Assembly: GCA_963786765.1 (NCBI GenBank)
Contig: CAWBAJ010000020.1
Coordinates: 62,001-126,000 of the forward strand
DNA length: 64,000 bases
Source: DATKNA01 sp963786765
Lineage (GTDB): Bacteria > Actinomycetota > Actinomycetes > Actinomycetales > Kineosporiaceae
Direction: 5' to 3'
The translations under genes and the position numbers were made by a program. Below, piece by piece: positions 9,725 to 18,908 of this stretch (its first letter is position 1; every line of letters begins with the position of its first letter). The notes beneath the pieces were generated by a model. That model was not told where the DNA came from and made no database searches. It worked only from the letters and a program-made list of their open reading frames with translations.

Positions 9725-9816
9725 CGGGCCATGGTCTTCGCCCTGCCGGACGGGCCACGGACCACCCCGATGTTCCGCCGGGTCAGCGCGCGGATCTCCC
9801 CGGCACGCTGGGCGCG

Positions 9817-10359
9817 GTGCGGCGTGCGGAGACCGATCAGCTGGGCAAGCTGCTGGCCTTCGTGCTGCGGCACCGGCCGGACGTCGCCGGCGTCGCGCTG
9901 GACGCCGCCGGGTGGGTGGACGTCGACGAACTCGTCGCCGGCCTGCGGCGAACAGGGCGCCGGGTCACGGCTGACGACGTCCGCAGGGCAGCGGACGCCG
10001 ACAGCAAGGGGCGTTACGAGCTGGTGGACGGCAGGATCCGGGCGGCCCAGGGCCACTCCGTGGCCGTCGAGCTCGGCCTGGAACCCGTTCCGCCGCCGTC
10101 CGTGCTCTATCACGGCACCATGGAGCGGTTCCTGCCGTCGATCCTCGCGACCGGGCTGCGGCCGGGGTCCCGGCAGTTCGTGCACCTCAGCCCGGACGTG
10201 GCCACCGCGGAGCGGATCGGACGGCGCCGTGGCGCGCCCGTCGTCCTCGTGGTGGACGCCGCCGGGGCGCACGCGGCGGGGCACGAGTTCCGCCGGGCGT
10301 CGAACGGGGTCTGGCTGACCGACGCCGTGCCGCCCGGCTACCTGCGCCGGCTCACCTGA
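9817..10359 (+). CDS. kptA: RNA 2'-phosphotransferase (KptA/Tpt1 family)
   Basis: Transfers a 2'-phosphate from RNA to NAD+, giving ADP-ribose 1''-2''-cyclic phosphate. The 180-residue length is typical. The N-terminal winged-helix part has LGKLLAFVLRHRPD and AGWVDVDELV; the catalytic half has RAAQGHS, VLYHGT, ATGLRPGSRQFVHLS and a late GVWLTDAVPP, matching the conserved Arg-His-Arg-Arg pattern of the family. The GTG start at 9817 gives the conserved beginning (RRAETDQLGKLLAFVLRH). No tRNA ligase partner is visible; bacterial KptA proteins usually act without known splicing and may serve RNA repair or nucleic-acid ADP-ribosylation. It converges with nfo, 7 bp away. Confidence 0.92.
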   Translation: MRRAETDQLGKLLAFVLRHRPDVAGVALDAAGWVDVDELVAGLRRTGRRVTADDVRRAADADSKGRYELVDGRIRAAQGHSVAVELGLEPVPPPSVLYHGTMERFLPSILATGLRPGSRQFVHLSPDVATAERIGRRRGAPVVLVVDAAGAHAAGHEFRRASNGVWLTDAVPPGYLRRLT

Positions 10360-10366
10360 CGGTTGT

Positions 10367-11134
10367 TCAGGACAGGGCCTTGCGCAGGTACTCCACATCG
10401 CCGGCGATGCCGTCGAACGGCGTCTCGACGATGACGTCGGAGCCGGCGTCGCGGCAGGCGGCGGCGACGAGCTCCGGATCGATCGTCCCGGAGTCGTAGT
10501 TCGCGTGCCGGTCGGCGCCGGAGCCGGCGGCGTCCCGGGAGCTGTTGGCGTGCACCAGGTCGACGCGGCCGGTGATCGAGCGGACCCGGTCGACGATGGC
10601 CTCGAGGTCCTCCCCGGCCGCCCAGGCGTGGCAGGTGTCGAGCACGAACCCGGGGCCGAAGTCGCCGACGGCGTCCCAGAGGCGGCCCAGCCGGTCGAAG
10701 GTGCGCGCCATCGCGTTCTCGCCGCCGGCGGTGTTCTCGATGAGGATGGGCAGGCCGAAGCCGCCCGCCGGCGCGCGCTCGAAGGTCTTGCGCCAGTTCT
10801 CGACCCCCTCCCCCGGGTCGTCCTTGGCGGTGACGTGCCCGCCGTGGACGATCAGCCCCTTCGCGCCGATGGCGGCCGCTGCCGCGGCGTGCTGGGCGAG
10901 GATCTTGCGGCTGGGGATCCGGATCTTGTTGTTCGTGCTGGCCACGTTGACGAGGTACGGGGCGTGCACGTAGACGGCCAGGTCGCTGGCGCGGAGCGCA
11001 TCCGCGTGCGGGTGCGGCGGCGGGGCCTTCCAGCCCTGCGGGTCGCCCAGGAAGAACTGGACCGCCTCGGCGCCGACGGCCGCGGCGTGCGCCAGCGGGT
11101 CGGCCGAGTCGACGTGCGCGCCGATCAGAGCCAC
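10367..11134 (-). CDS. nfo: Deoxyribonuclease IV (endonuclease IV, AP endonuclease)
   Basis: Zinc-dependent base-excision repair enzyme that cuts DNA 5' to abasic sites. The 255-residue TIM-barrel protein starts MALIGAHVDSADPLAHAA and carries the family metal ligands in YVHAPYLVN, IVHGGHV, LIENTAGGENA, VLDTCHAWAAG, VDLVHANSSRD and the final DVIVETPF. The start ATG at 11134 lies 6 nt after TAGCCT on the minus strand, suggesting leaderless transcription. It is divergent from rmuC, another DNA-repair-linked gene, and close to xseAB; these are separate transcripts. Confidence 0.93.
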   Translation of the reverse strand: MALIGAHVDSADPLAHAAAVGAEAVQFFLGDPQGWKAPPPHPHADALRASDLAVYVHAPYLVNVASTNNKIRIPSRKILAQHAAAAAAIGAKGLIVHGGHVTAKDDPGEGVENWRKTFERAPAGGFGLPILIENTAGGENAMARTFDRLGRLWDAVGDFGPGFVLDTCHAWAAGEDLEAIVDRVRSITGRVDLVHANSSRDAAGSGADRHANYDSGTIDPELVAAACRDAGSDVIVETPFDGIAGDVEYLRKALS

Positions 11135-11175
11135 GGTCCAAGGCTATGTCGGTGCCGGCTGGCATGGTGCCGGGC

Positions 11176-12355
11176 ATGGACCTTCCGACCCTCGCCGCCC
11201 TGCTCGCCGGGCTGGTCTGCGGCGCCCTCGCCGCCTGGTCCGCCGCCCGGGGCCGCCTCGGCGGGCTGACCGCCGAGCGCGACCTCCTGCGGGAGCGGGT
11301 GACCGATCTCGAGTCCGCCGCCTCCCAGGACCGAGAGCTCGTCGCGACGCTCTCCCCGCTCGCGGGCGCCCTGGCGCGCGTCGAGGACCAGGTGCGCACG
11401 CTCGAGCGCGACCGGCTGCAGCAGTACGCCCGGCTCGGCGAGCAGATCGAGGCCGTCCGCGCCTCCGGTGAGGCGCTGCGCACGCAGACGGCGGCTCTGG
11501 CCGGCGCGCTGCGCTCCCCCACCGCCCGCGGCACCTGGGGCGAGGTCCAGCTGCGTCGGGTCGTCGAGCACGCCGGCATGCTGGCGCGGGTCGACTTCAC
11601 CACGCAGGCGACGGCGACCACCCCGGACGGCGCCGGCGTGCGTCCCGACCTCGTCGTGCACCTGCCCGGCGGCAAGCACGTCGTGGTCGACGCGAAGGCG
11701 CCGCTGGCCGCGTTCCTCGAGGCGAGCGAGGCCTCGGCGGACGAGGAGCGGCAGCAGCGGGCCGCCGCCGCGCACGCCCGGGCCCTGCGTTCGCACGTCG
11801 ACGTCCTCGCCGCCAAGGAGTACTGGACGGCGTTCGACCCCTCGCCCGAGCTGGTGGTCTGCTTCGTCCCCGGCGAGGCGTTCCTCGCGGCGGCGTGCTC
11901 GGCCGACCCGGCCCTGCTCGAGCACGCCATGGCCAGACGGGTCGTGCTGGCCACGCCGACCACCCTGCTGGCGCTGCTGCGGACCGTGGCCCTGACCTGG
12001 CAGTCGCAGGCGCTCGCCGGCAGCGCCAAGGAGCTGCTCGCGCTCGGCCGGGAGCTGTACGCCCGGCTCGGCACGCTCGGCGCAGGCGCGGGCAAGCTGG
12101 GGCGCAGCCTGCAGCGCGCGGTGGAGGACTACAACCTGCTCGTCGGCACCCTCGAGCGCCGTGTGCTCGTCACCGCCCGCAGGATGCGCGACCTCGACCT
12201 CGTCGACGGCGACCTCGAGCCCGTCGCGCCGGTCGAGGCCGCGCCGAGACTGCTGACCGCGAGTGAGCTGCTGGGCGGCGAGCTCGGGCGTGCTCGGACC
12301 CGAGCTCGACGACGACCTCGAGGGCCTCAGCGCTGCGCCCCCCGGGCGGCCTTGA
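11176..12355 (+). CDS. rmuC: DNA recombination protein RmuC homolog (probable late frameshift)
   Basis: Membrane-anchored nuclease-fold protein thought to limit recombination at inverted repeats. MDLPTLAALLAGLVCGALAA is an N-terminal membrane helix, followed by a coiled-coil region (LTAERDLLRERVTDLESAAS) and the RmuC core with RGTWGEVQLRRVVEHAGM, RPDLVVHLPGGKHVVVDAKA and FVPGEAFLAAA. The ATG at 11176 starts directly at the membrane segment; 11146 is an alternative start. The long frame runs on to 12564 through ispH in antisense, but a one-base shift near 12290 reads LGPELDDDLEGLSAAPPGRP and stops at 12355, a more credible end. It then overlaps the ispH 3' end by 29 bp. Confidence 0.85.
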
Positions 12356-13355
12356 TGTCGCGGCGCAGCTCCTTGGGCAGGGAGAACATGAGGTCCTCCT
12401 CCGCACTCACGACCTGCTCGGCCGGTCCGTACCCGCGGTCGTCGAGCCAGCCGAGCACGTCCTGCACGAGGATCTCCGGCACGGAGGCGCCCGAGGTCAC
12501 GCCGACCGTGCCGACCCCGTCGAGCCAGGCCTCGTCCAGCTCCGTCGCGTCGTCGACGCGGTGAGCGGCGCGGGCACCGTGCTCGAGTGCGACCTCGACG
12601 AGCCGCACCGAGTTCGAGGAGTTGCTCGACCCGACGACGATCACCAGGTCGGACTCGGCGGCGATCTTCTTCACGGCCACCTGGCGGTTCTGCGTGGCGT
12701 AGCAGATGTCGTCGCTCGGAGGGTCCTGCAGCTGCGGGAACCGCTCGCGCAGGCGGCGCACGGTCTCCATGGTCTCGTCCACGGAAAGGGTGGTCTGGGA
12801 CAGCCAGACCACCCGGGACGGGTCCTGCACGGTGATCGAGTCGACGTGGTCGGGCCCCTCGACCAGCGTGATGTTGGCCGGCGCCTCGCCCGCGGTGCCC
12901 TCGACCTCCTCGTGGCCCGCGTGACCGATCAGCAGGATGTCGTAGTCGCTGGAGGCGAAGCGGACGGCCTCCTTGTGCACCTTCGTCACCAGCGGGCAGG
13001 TCGCGTCGATCGTGCGCAGTCCACGCCTCGCCGCCTGCTCGTGGACGACCGGCGCGACGCCGTGGGCCGAGAACACGACGACGGAACCCTCGGGCACCTC
13101 GTCCGTCTCGTCGACGAACACCGCCCCGCGGCGCTCGAGCGTGGCCACCACGTGCTTGTTGTGGACGATCTGCTTGCGCACGAAGACCGGCGCGCCGTGC
13201 AGCTCCAGCGCCTTCTCGACCGCGACCACCGCGCGGTCCACGCCCGCGCAGTAACCGCGCGGAGCGGCCAGCAGGACACGACCGCGGGCAGCGGGCAGCG
13301 GGGCGGTGCCGTCGCCGGTTCCGTCGGCACGTACCGGCGAGGGGGTCTGGGTCAC
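12327..13355 (-). CDS. ispH: 4-hydroxy-3-methylbut-2-enyl diphosphate reductase (IspH)
   Basis: Last enzyme of the MEP isoprenoid pathway, an Fe-S protein making IPP and DMAPP. The three cluster cysteines are seen in PRGYCAGVDRA, IDATCPLVTKVH and DDICYATQNRQ; other signatures are FSAHGV, IGHAGHEEVEGT and VGSSNSSNS with GVTSGASVPE. I place the start at GTG 13355 because TACCAT sits 6 nt before it, a leaderless promoter pattern repeated in this window; an in-frame GTG at 13388 would add 11 residues. Divergent from xseA, as in many actinobacteria. It may supply DMAPP/IPP to the cis-prenyltransferase at 32-33 kb. Confidence 0.95.
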   Translation of the reverse strand: MTQTPSPVRADGTGDGTAPLPAARGRVLLAAPRGYCAGVDRAVVAVEKALELHGAPVFVRKQIVHNKHVVATLERRGAVFVDETDEVPEGSVVVFSAHGVAPVVHEQAARRGLRTIDATCPLVTKVHKEAVRFASSDYDILLIGHAGHEEVEGTAGEAPANITLVEGPDHVDSITVQDPSRVVWLSQTTLSVDETMETVRRLRERFPQLQDPPSDDICYATQNRQVAVKKIAAESDLVIVVGSSNSSNSVRLVEVALEHGARAAHRVDDATELDEAWLDGVGTVGVTSGASVPEILVQDVLGWLDDRGYGPAEQVVSAEEDLMFSLPKELRRDIKAARGAQR

Positions 13356-13411
13356 GCTTCCATGGTAGGTGGCGCCCCAGCGGGACACCCGGCGTGCATA
13401 GGGTGACGACC

Positions 13412-14680
13412 GTGACAGCGCCGCAGGTGGTCATCCCGGCGACCGCCGGCGCGACCACGCCGGAGAACCCCTGGCCGGTCCGGCTGCTGACCGCCAAGAT
13501 GACCGAGTACATCGCCAAGGCTCCCGCCGTCTGGCTCGAGGGACAGGTCGTCCAGGTCACCCGGCGCCCCGGGCAGGGCACCGTCTACCTCACCCTGCGC
13601 GACACCGACGTCGACCTGTCCTTCAGCGTCACGGTCGCCGCGCGGGTGCTCGACGGTCTCGCCGCCCCGCTGGCCGACGGCGCACACGTCGTCGTCCACG
13701 CCCGGCCGCAGCTGTTCCCCCGCCGGGGCAGCCTCAGCCTGGCCGCCGACGACCTGCGGCCCGTCGGAGTCGGCGAGCTCCTCGCGCGCCTGGAGCACCT
13801 GCGGCGGGTGCTCGCCGCCGAAGGCGTCTTCGCGGCCGACCGCAAGAAGCGGCTGCCGTTCCTGCCCCGGGTCGTCGGGCTCGTCTGCGGGCGCGCCAGC
13901 GCGGCCGAGCGCGACGTCGTCGAGAACGCCCGGCGGCGCTGGCCGGGGGTGCGGTTCGACATCCGGGCGGTCGCGGTCCAGGGCCCGAACTGCGTGCCCG
14001 AGGTGATCGACGCCATCGAGTCGCTCGACCGCGAGGCCGAGGTCGACGTGATCGTCCTGGCCCGGGGCGGCGGCTCGCTGGAGGACCTCCTGCCGTTCAG
14101 CAACGAGGCCATGGTCCGGGCCGTGGCTGCCTGCCGGACTCCCGTCGTCAGCGCGATCGGCCACGAGGTCGACGCCCCGCTGGTGGACCTCGCCGCTGAC
14201 GTCCGCGCCTCCACCCCCACGGATGCTGCAAAGCGCGTCGTGCCCGACGTCGGCGAGGAGCTGGCCCGGGTCGCGCAGGCCCGGGCGCTCACGCGGCGGT
14301 CGCTGCAGGCCCGGCTCGAGCGGGAGGAGCGCCTGCTGGCCGATCTGCGCAGCCGGCCGGCCCTGGCCGACCCGGCTCGCGTGCTCGCCGGGCACGCCGA
14401 GCAGCTCCAAGGGCTGCGGGCCCGTGCCCGCTCGTGCGTGCTCGCCCGGCTGCACCGCGCCGACGACGACCTCGTGCACCTGCGGGAACGGGTCGCCGCG
14501 CTGTCGCCGGCCGCTACCCTCGCGCGCGGCTACGCCGTGGTGCAGGACCGCGCAGGCGCGGTGGTCCGGTCGCCGGACGGCGTCGAGCCGGGCGACCGGC
14601 TGCGCATCAGGGTGCACGGCGGCGAGCTCGCCGCCGTGACGGTGTCCGGGAGTGAAGCAGTGTCTGGGGAGGACGCATGA
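13412..14680 (+). CDS. xseA: Exodeoxyribonuclease VII large subunit
   Basis: Catalytic subunit of the ATP-independent single-strand DNA exonuclease. The OB-fold N-terminus has VWLEGQVVQVTRRPGQGTVYLTLRD. The nuclease core shows VVGLVCGRASAAERDVVENA and then the family signature VIVLARGGGSLEDLLPFSNEA, SAIGHEVDAPLVDLAADVRA and STPTDAA. The C-terminus has long helical segments and ends with ATLARGYAVVQDRAGAVV. The start GTG 13412 lies 7 nt after TAGGGT (leaderless pattern); the frame is open to GTG 13394. The stop overlaps xseB by ATGA, so the two subunits are coupled. Confidence 0.95.
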   Translation: MTAPQVVIPATAGATTPENPWPVRLLTAKMTEYIAKAPAVWLEGQVVQVTRRPGQGTVYLTLRDTDVDLSFSVTVAARVLDGLAAPLADGAHVVVHARPQLFPRRGSLSLAADDLRPVGVGELLARLEHLRRVLAAEGVFAADRKKRLPFLPRVVGLVCGRASAAERDVVENARRRWPGVRFDIRAVAVQGPNCVPEVIDAIESLDREAEVDVIVLARGGGSLEDLLPFSNEAMVRAVAACRTPVVSAIGHEVDAPLVDLAADVRASTPTDAAKRVVPDVGEELARVAQARALTRRSLQARLEREERLLADLRSRPALADPARVLAGHAEQLQGLRARARSCVLARLHRADDDLVHLRERVAALSPAATLARGYAVVQDRAGAVVRSPDGVEPGDRLRIRVHGGELAAVTVSGSEAVSGEDA

Positions 14681-14898
14681 GCCAAGCCTCGGCCGAGATC
14701 GCCGGGATGGGGTACGAGCAGGCCCGCGACGCCCTCGTCGAGGTGGTGCGCCGGCTGGAGACCGGCAGCGCCACGCTCGAGGAGTCCCTCGCCCTCTGGG
14801 AACGGGGCGAGGCCCTCGCGGCGCGCTGCGAGGACTGGCTCGCCGGGGCGCGGGCCCGGGTCGAGGCCGCGCAGCAGCAGGGCCAGCCCGGCGAGTGA
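14677..14898 (+). CDS. xseB: Exodeoxyribonuclease VII small subunit
   Basis: A 73-residue helical subunit that binds the XseA C-terminus. MGYEQARDALVEVVRRLETG then SATLEESLALWERGEALAARC is the conserved XseB pattern. The start ATG overlaps the xseA stop by 4 nt (ATGA), which should fix the subunit ratio by translational coupling. The C-terminus is rich in Ala and Gln and probably disordered. It converges with the DUF4245 gene across 27 bp. Confidence 0.95.
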   Translation: MSQASAEIAGMGYEQARDALVEVVRRLETGSATLEESLALWERGEALAARCEDWLAGARARVEAAQQQGQPGE

Positions 14899-14925
14899 AC
14901 GACGCTCGCGGGAGGGGTCGCGGGC

Positions 14926-15513
14926 CTACGAGGGGGCGAGCCGCAACGACTGGGCCAGCACGGACGCCGTCCCGATGCCGCCCTGTTTCGTCGTCACGAG
15001 GATCACCTGACGGGGACGCCGCAGCAGCAGGCTCGTGTACTGCTGGTCCTCGCTGTACAGCTGCTGCCAGGTCACGCCGTCGATCGTCACGTCGCCGACC
15101 GGCGTGCCTCCCCCGTCGTTGGCGTCGAGCCACTCCGGGGTGATGGATGCTGCCTCGTCGACCCCCGCGTACAGCCCGTGATCCGTGAGGTAGCCGATGT
15201 GGAAGACCGGAACACCGGCACTGTTCCGGGTCTCGGCGGCAGTCGCTGCCCAGCCCGCCGGCAGACGGGCCGGCACGACCGGCCGGAACCCGATCTGCGA
15301 CTCCGCGCCGGACACGGCCGCCGGGACGTCGACCTTCGGCCGCGGCAGCTGCCCCGGACGAGGCACGAGCAGTACGATCAGGACGACGAACGCGAGCACC
15401 ACGAGCATCGTCCGCAGCATGTCCACCCAACTGCCGCGACGGCGCCGGGCCACGGGCGGCTCCTGCGACTGCTCGGGGGAGGCGGGCAACTGCGGGCCCG
15501 CGGCGGTGCTCAC
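14926..15513 (-). CDS. DUF4245 family membrane-anchored protein
   Basis: A protein of about 195 residues found across actinobacteria, often near xseAB and glpX. The basic N-terminus ARRRRGSW is followed by one membrane helix (MLRTMLVVLAFVVLIVLLVP), then an extracytoplasmic domain with IGFRPVVPARLPAGWAATAAE and a C-terminal LLLRRPRQVILVTTKQGG. Function unknown. GTG 15513 is chosen because CACCAT lies 6 nt upstream; an in-frame GTG at 15540 is possible. Whether the soluble domain binds a ligand cannot be told. Confidence 0.85.
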   Translation of the reverse strand: MSTAAGPQLPASPEQSQEPPVARRRRGSWVDMLRTMLVVLAFVVLIVLLVPRPGQLPRPKVDVPAAVSGAESQIGFRPVVPARLPAGWAATAAETRNSAGVPVFHIGYLTDHGLYAGVDEAASITPEWLDANDGGGTPVGDVTIDGVTWQQLYSEDQQYTSLLLRRPRQVILVTTKQGGIGTASVLAQSLRLAPS

Positions 15514-15604
15514 CCACCCATGGTGCCGCCTTGCCCACACCGGGCCGAACGGAGGGCTCGGACCGGAGCGCCGGTAGGATCACGGGCAACCCCTGGAGGC
15601 TGGT

Positions 15605-16534
15605 GTGGACGACGTCCTCGTCGTCGGCGAGGCGCTCGTCGACATCGTGCTGCGTGGTGCCGTTCCCGCGGGCGAGCATCCGGGCGGCAGCCCCGCGAAC
15701 GTGGCCCTCGGGCTCGGCCGGCTCGGCCGCCAGGTGTCGCTGCTGAGTCGGCTCGGCGACGACGACCGCGGCGAGCGCGTCCGCGCCCACCTGGCGTCGT
15801 CCGGGGTGCAACTGGCGCCGGGCACGCTCGCGCCGGGTCGGACCTCGACCGCCACGGCCCGGCTGGACGAGCGCGGGGTCGCCAGCTACGAGTTCGAGCT
15901 GGACTGGCGGCTCCCGGACGCCGTCGAGCTGCCGGCCGCCCGAGCGCTGCACACCGGCTCGATCGCGGCCTTCCTCGCCCCCGGCGGAGAGGCCGTGCTC
16001 GAGCTCGTCCGCCGCGCCCGTGGCCGCCTGACCGTGAGCTACGACCCCAACGCGCGGCCGGTGCTCATGGGGAACGCGGGGCCCGCCAGGGAGCGGGTCG
16101 AGCGCTTCGTGGCCGCGGCCGACGTCGTGAAGGTGAGCGACGAGGACCTCGCGTGGCTGGCGCCGAGCTCCGACCCGGCGGACGTGGCGCAGGACTGGCT
16201 CGCGCTCGGGCCTGCGCTCGTGGTCGTCACGCGCGGCGGCGACGGCGCGACCGGCGTCTGCGCCGCGGGGCGCGTGGACGTGCCGGCCCCACGGATCCAG
16301 GTCGTGGACACGGTCGGCGCCGGCGACGCCTTCATGGCCGGCCTGCTCGACGCCCTCGCCCGCGCCGGCCTGCTCGGAGCGGAGCGTTCCGAGGCCCTGC
16401 ACGGCATCTCCACTGAGGCGTTGACCGTCGCAGCGCGGCGAGCGGCCCGGGTTGCCGCCATCACGTGCACCCGTCCTGGAGCCGACCCGCCGACGCGGGC
16501 GGAGCTGGTTGCGCTCTACCCCGACGAGGACTGA
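15605..16534 (+). CDS. PfkB-family sugar kinase (fructokinase-like)
   Basis: A ribokinase-fold carbohydrate kinase of 309 residues. The N-terminal substrate region has VGEALVDIVLRG and HPGGSPANVALGLGRLGR; the C-terminal ATP site and catalytic base lie in DTVGAGDAFMAGLLDAL, where the Asp of GAGD is the base. The GTG start at 15605 has GGAGG five bases upstream. The adjacent convergent LacI-type regulator is likely to control sugar use, so a fructose-type substrate is plausible but unproven. No transporter gene accompanies it. Confidence 0.9.
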   Translation: MDDVLVVGEALVDIVLRGAVPAGEHPGGSPANVALGLGRLGRQVSLLSRLGDDDRGERVRAHLASSGVQLAPGTLAPGRTSTATARLDERGVASYEFELDWRLPDAVELPAARALHTGSIAAFLAPGGEAVLELVRRARGRLTVSYDPNARPVLMGNAGPARERVERFVAAADVVKVSDEDLAWLAPSSDPADVAQDWLALGPALVVVTRGGDGATGVCAAGRVDVPAPRIQVVDTVGAGDAFMAGLLDALARAGLLGAERSEALHGISTEALTVAARRAARVAAITCTRPGADPPTRAELVALYPDED

Positions 16535-16554
16535 GCCGACGACTGAGCCGACGA

Positions 16555-17678
16555 CTAAGCAGACGAATGGGGCGCCGCCGTCGAGCCCCGCACCAGCAGG
16601 CGCACCTCGTGCAGCTGGGGGCCGGTCGTCGTGTTCACATCCTCGTCGTCGTCGTCCTCCTCCGGGCTGTCGACGTCCGCGAGGTGGGCGACCAGCCAGC
16701 GAGCGGCCTGCCCACCGAGCTCGAGCACGGGCTGGGCCACGGTGGTGAGGCCGAAGGTGGCGGCGAGCGCATGGCCGTCGAGGCCGACCACCGAGACGTC
16801 GCGGGGGCAATCGAGCCGGAGCTCGCGCAGGGCGCCGAGGGCACCGAAGGCCATCTCGTCCGAATGGCAGAAGAGGGCTGTCGGACGCTCCCCCGGAGCC
16901 GCCAGAACGGCGAACACCGCGGCCTGCGCCCCCTCGGGCGTGAAGCCGCCGTCCAGCTCCCAGCCCGGCTGCGGACGCAGGCCCGCGGCGGCGAGCGCCT
17001 GCCGGTACCCCTCGGTGCGCCGCCGGGCCGGCCCGGACCTCCCCGGATCCCCCCGACGCAGGCGATCCGCCGGTGACCGAGCGCGAGCAGGTGCTCGACG
17101 GCGAGCCGCGCTGCGGCCACGTCGTCGACGAACTCCCCGTGAGCGTCCGCGACCGGCTCCCCCACCCAGGCGATCGGCATGCCGAGGCTGCGCAGGACCT
17201 CCGCCTCGGCGTCGTCGAGCTCGAGCCCGACCACGAGGATCGCGTCGACCCGCCGGCGCACCGGCAGCGAGGCGAAGAACTCGCGGCGGCGGTGCTCGTC
17301 ACTGAGCACGTGCAGCACGAGGTCGTAGTCGTGCCTGCGCAGCACCTGCTCGATGCCGCGGACGACCTCTGCGAAGAACCAGCCGCCCGCGAACGGCAGG
17401 ACGACGCCCACGGCGCGCATCCGCCCGGTGGCGAGCCCGGAGGCCAGCGGCGAGGCGGAGTACCCCAGCTCGTCCGCGGCAGTCAGGACACGAGTCCGGG
17501 TGTCCCGGGAGACGTTCGGCAGGCCGCGTAGCGCGCGCGAGACGGTGGCGACCGACACGCCCGCCCGGCGCGCGACGTCGACGATGCCCGGCCGATCAAG
17601 CGGGCGATCGGGCTGCCGCTCGCCGGGCCGGTCCGGCAGCTGCTCCGGCGGTTCGGCCGCCATCTCGCTCGTGCTCAC
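16555..17678 (-). CDS. LacI-family transcriptional regulator, one frameshift
   Basis: An N-terminal helix-turn-helix with GIVDVARRAGVSVATVSRAL and a hinge VSRDTRTRVLTAADELGYS, then a periplasmic-binding-protein-like ligand domain: AVGVVLPFAGGWFFAEVVRG, RVDAILVVG, LALGHRRIACVGG and, after the break, ALFCHSDEMAFGALGALREL and DVSVVGLDGHALA. The frame changes near 17030, and both parts keep family motifs, so the lesion may be an error. Full length is about 374 residues. An acidic run PEEDDDDEDV near the C-terminus is unusual. It converges with the sugar kinase at 15.6 kb, a likely target by proximity. Confidence 0.85.
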
Positions 17679-17756
17679 CCCGGCCTCCCCTCGGCGCGCC
17701 CTCGGTAGCGGGCGGCCCAGCGTACCGTCGGGCCGGGCCTGGCCCCGAAGGCCGCG

Positions 17757-18908
17757 TCAGGGCAGGGGCAGCAGCTCCACCTCGGCGCCGGCCGCGACAC
17801 CGCCGGGCGGCACGACTGCGACACCGTCGGCGACGGCGAGCCCGCGCAGCATGGCGGGGCCCGCGAAGAGCACCGGGTGGCCGCCCCGCACCGGGACGAG
17901 CCGGGTCGCCTCGCCGCCCGCCGCCACGTCCTCCGCCAGCCGCACCGTGCGGCCCGGCCGGGGCAGCGCGGCGTGCAGGCACCCCACCAAGGGCTCGACC
18001 AGCGTGAGCACTGCCGTCGCCGCGGCGAGCGGGTTGCCCGGCAGGCCGGCGAGCGGACGTCCGTCGGGCAGCACGGCGAGCAGCTGCGGGTGGCCGGGCC
18101 GCACTGCGACCCCGTCCACCAGCAGGTTGGCCCCCGCGGCGGCGAGGGCGCCGTGCAGGTGGTCCACCGGGCCTCGCGCCGTGGAGCCGGTGGTGACGAC
18201 GAGGTCACCCGTGCACCCGGACAGCGCCTGCTCGAGCGCCCCGGCACGGTCGGGCACGTGCCGGCGGGCCGTCACGGTCACCCCGAGGGCGGGCAGCCAG
18301 GCGGACAGCATCGGCCCGAGCGCGTCTCGCACTCGTCCGTCCCGGGCGGGCCCGGCGGTCAGCAGCTCGTCCCCCAGCACAAGGACGTCGACGCTCGCCC
18401 GCCGCACGGGCACGACGTCCGCACCGGCCGCCGAGAGCAGCCCGACGGCCGCCGGCGTCAGCGGGGTTCCCGCCGCCAGCACGACGTGGTCCTTCCTGCA
18501 CTCTCGCCCCGCCCGGCGAACGTCCCGGTCCAGCTCGCCCGAATTCCAGGGGCGGGGAAACGCTGCCGAGAGAACGTCCCCCTGCATCACGCCGTGCTCG
18601 CGGCGCAGGACGCCGTCCGCGCCCGTGGGGAGCCACGCCCCGGTGGCGACCGCAACGGCCGTGCCGTCCTCCAAGGGGTCCGCGAGCCGGCCGGCGAGGA
18701 GGGTGCCGCGCACCCGCCACGGGCCGGGGCCGGCAACGGCCCAGCCGTCCATCGCGGAGGTGTCGGCGGGCGGCAGGTCGGTACGGGCGAGCACGTCGGC
18801 GCCGAGAACGGCGCCCGCTGCCAGCTCCAGCGGCACATCGCGGACCGCGACGGGTGCGCACGCCGAGGCGGCGGCCGCGCGGGCGCGCGCCCAGCTGGTG
18901 CCGCTCAG
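17757..18908 (-). CDS. moeA: Molybdopterin molybdenumtransferase MoeA
   Basis: Inserts molybdate into adenylated molybdopterin. TDLPPADTSAMDGWAV is the MoeA signature; AGTPLTPAAVGLLSAAGADVV, TTGSTARGPVDHLHGAL and LAGLPGNPLAAATAVLTLVEP follow, and the protein ends with a domain IV beta barrel. Related actinobacterial proteins begin M-[ST]-GTxWAxAR; here the matching start codon is CTG at 18908, whose CTGA overlaps the stop of the upstream gene. No ATG, GTG or TTG is available nearby, so either CTG is used or one base is misread. About 383 residues. No other cofactor-synthesis gene lies next to it. Confidence 0.85.
   Translation of the reverse strand: MSGTSWARARAAAASACAPVAVRDVPLELAAGAVLGADVLARTDLPPADTSAMDGWAVAGPGPWRVRGTLLAGRLADPLEDGTAVAVATGAWLPTGADGVLRREHGVMQGDVLSAAFPRPWNSGELDRDVRRAGRECRKDHVVLAAGTPLTPAAVGLLSAAGADVVPVRRASVDVLVLGDELLTAGPARDGRVRDALGPMLSAWLPALGVTVTARRHVPDRAGALEQALSGCTGDLVVTTGSTARGPVDHLHGALAAAGANLLVDGVAVRPGHPQLLAVLPDGRPLAGLPGNPLAAATAVLTLVEPLVGCLHAALPRPGRTVRLAEDVAAGGEATRLVPVRGGHPVLFAGPAMLRGLAVADGVAVVPPGGVAAGAEVELLPLP

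Noticed and set aside
12356..12564. C-terminal extension of RmuC to 472 residues
   Set aside because: This part is antisense to the conserved ispH coding sequence and has low-complexity Arg/Ser content. A one-base shift gives a natural end at 12355.
13352..17302. Very long minus-strand open frame (over 1300 codons)
   Set aside because: It runs antisense to xseA and the sugar kinase and has the Arg/Pro/Ala composition of high-GC shadow frames; no domain is visible.
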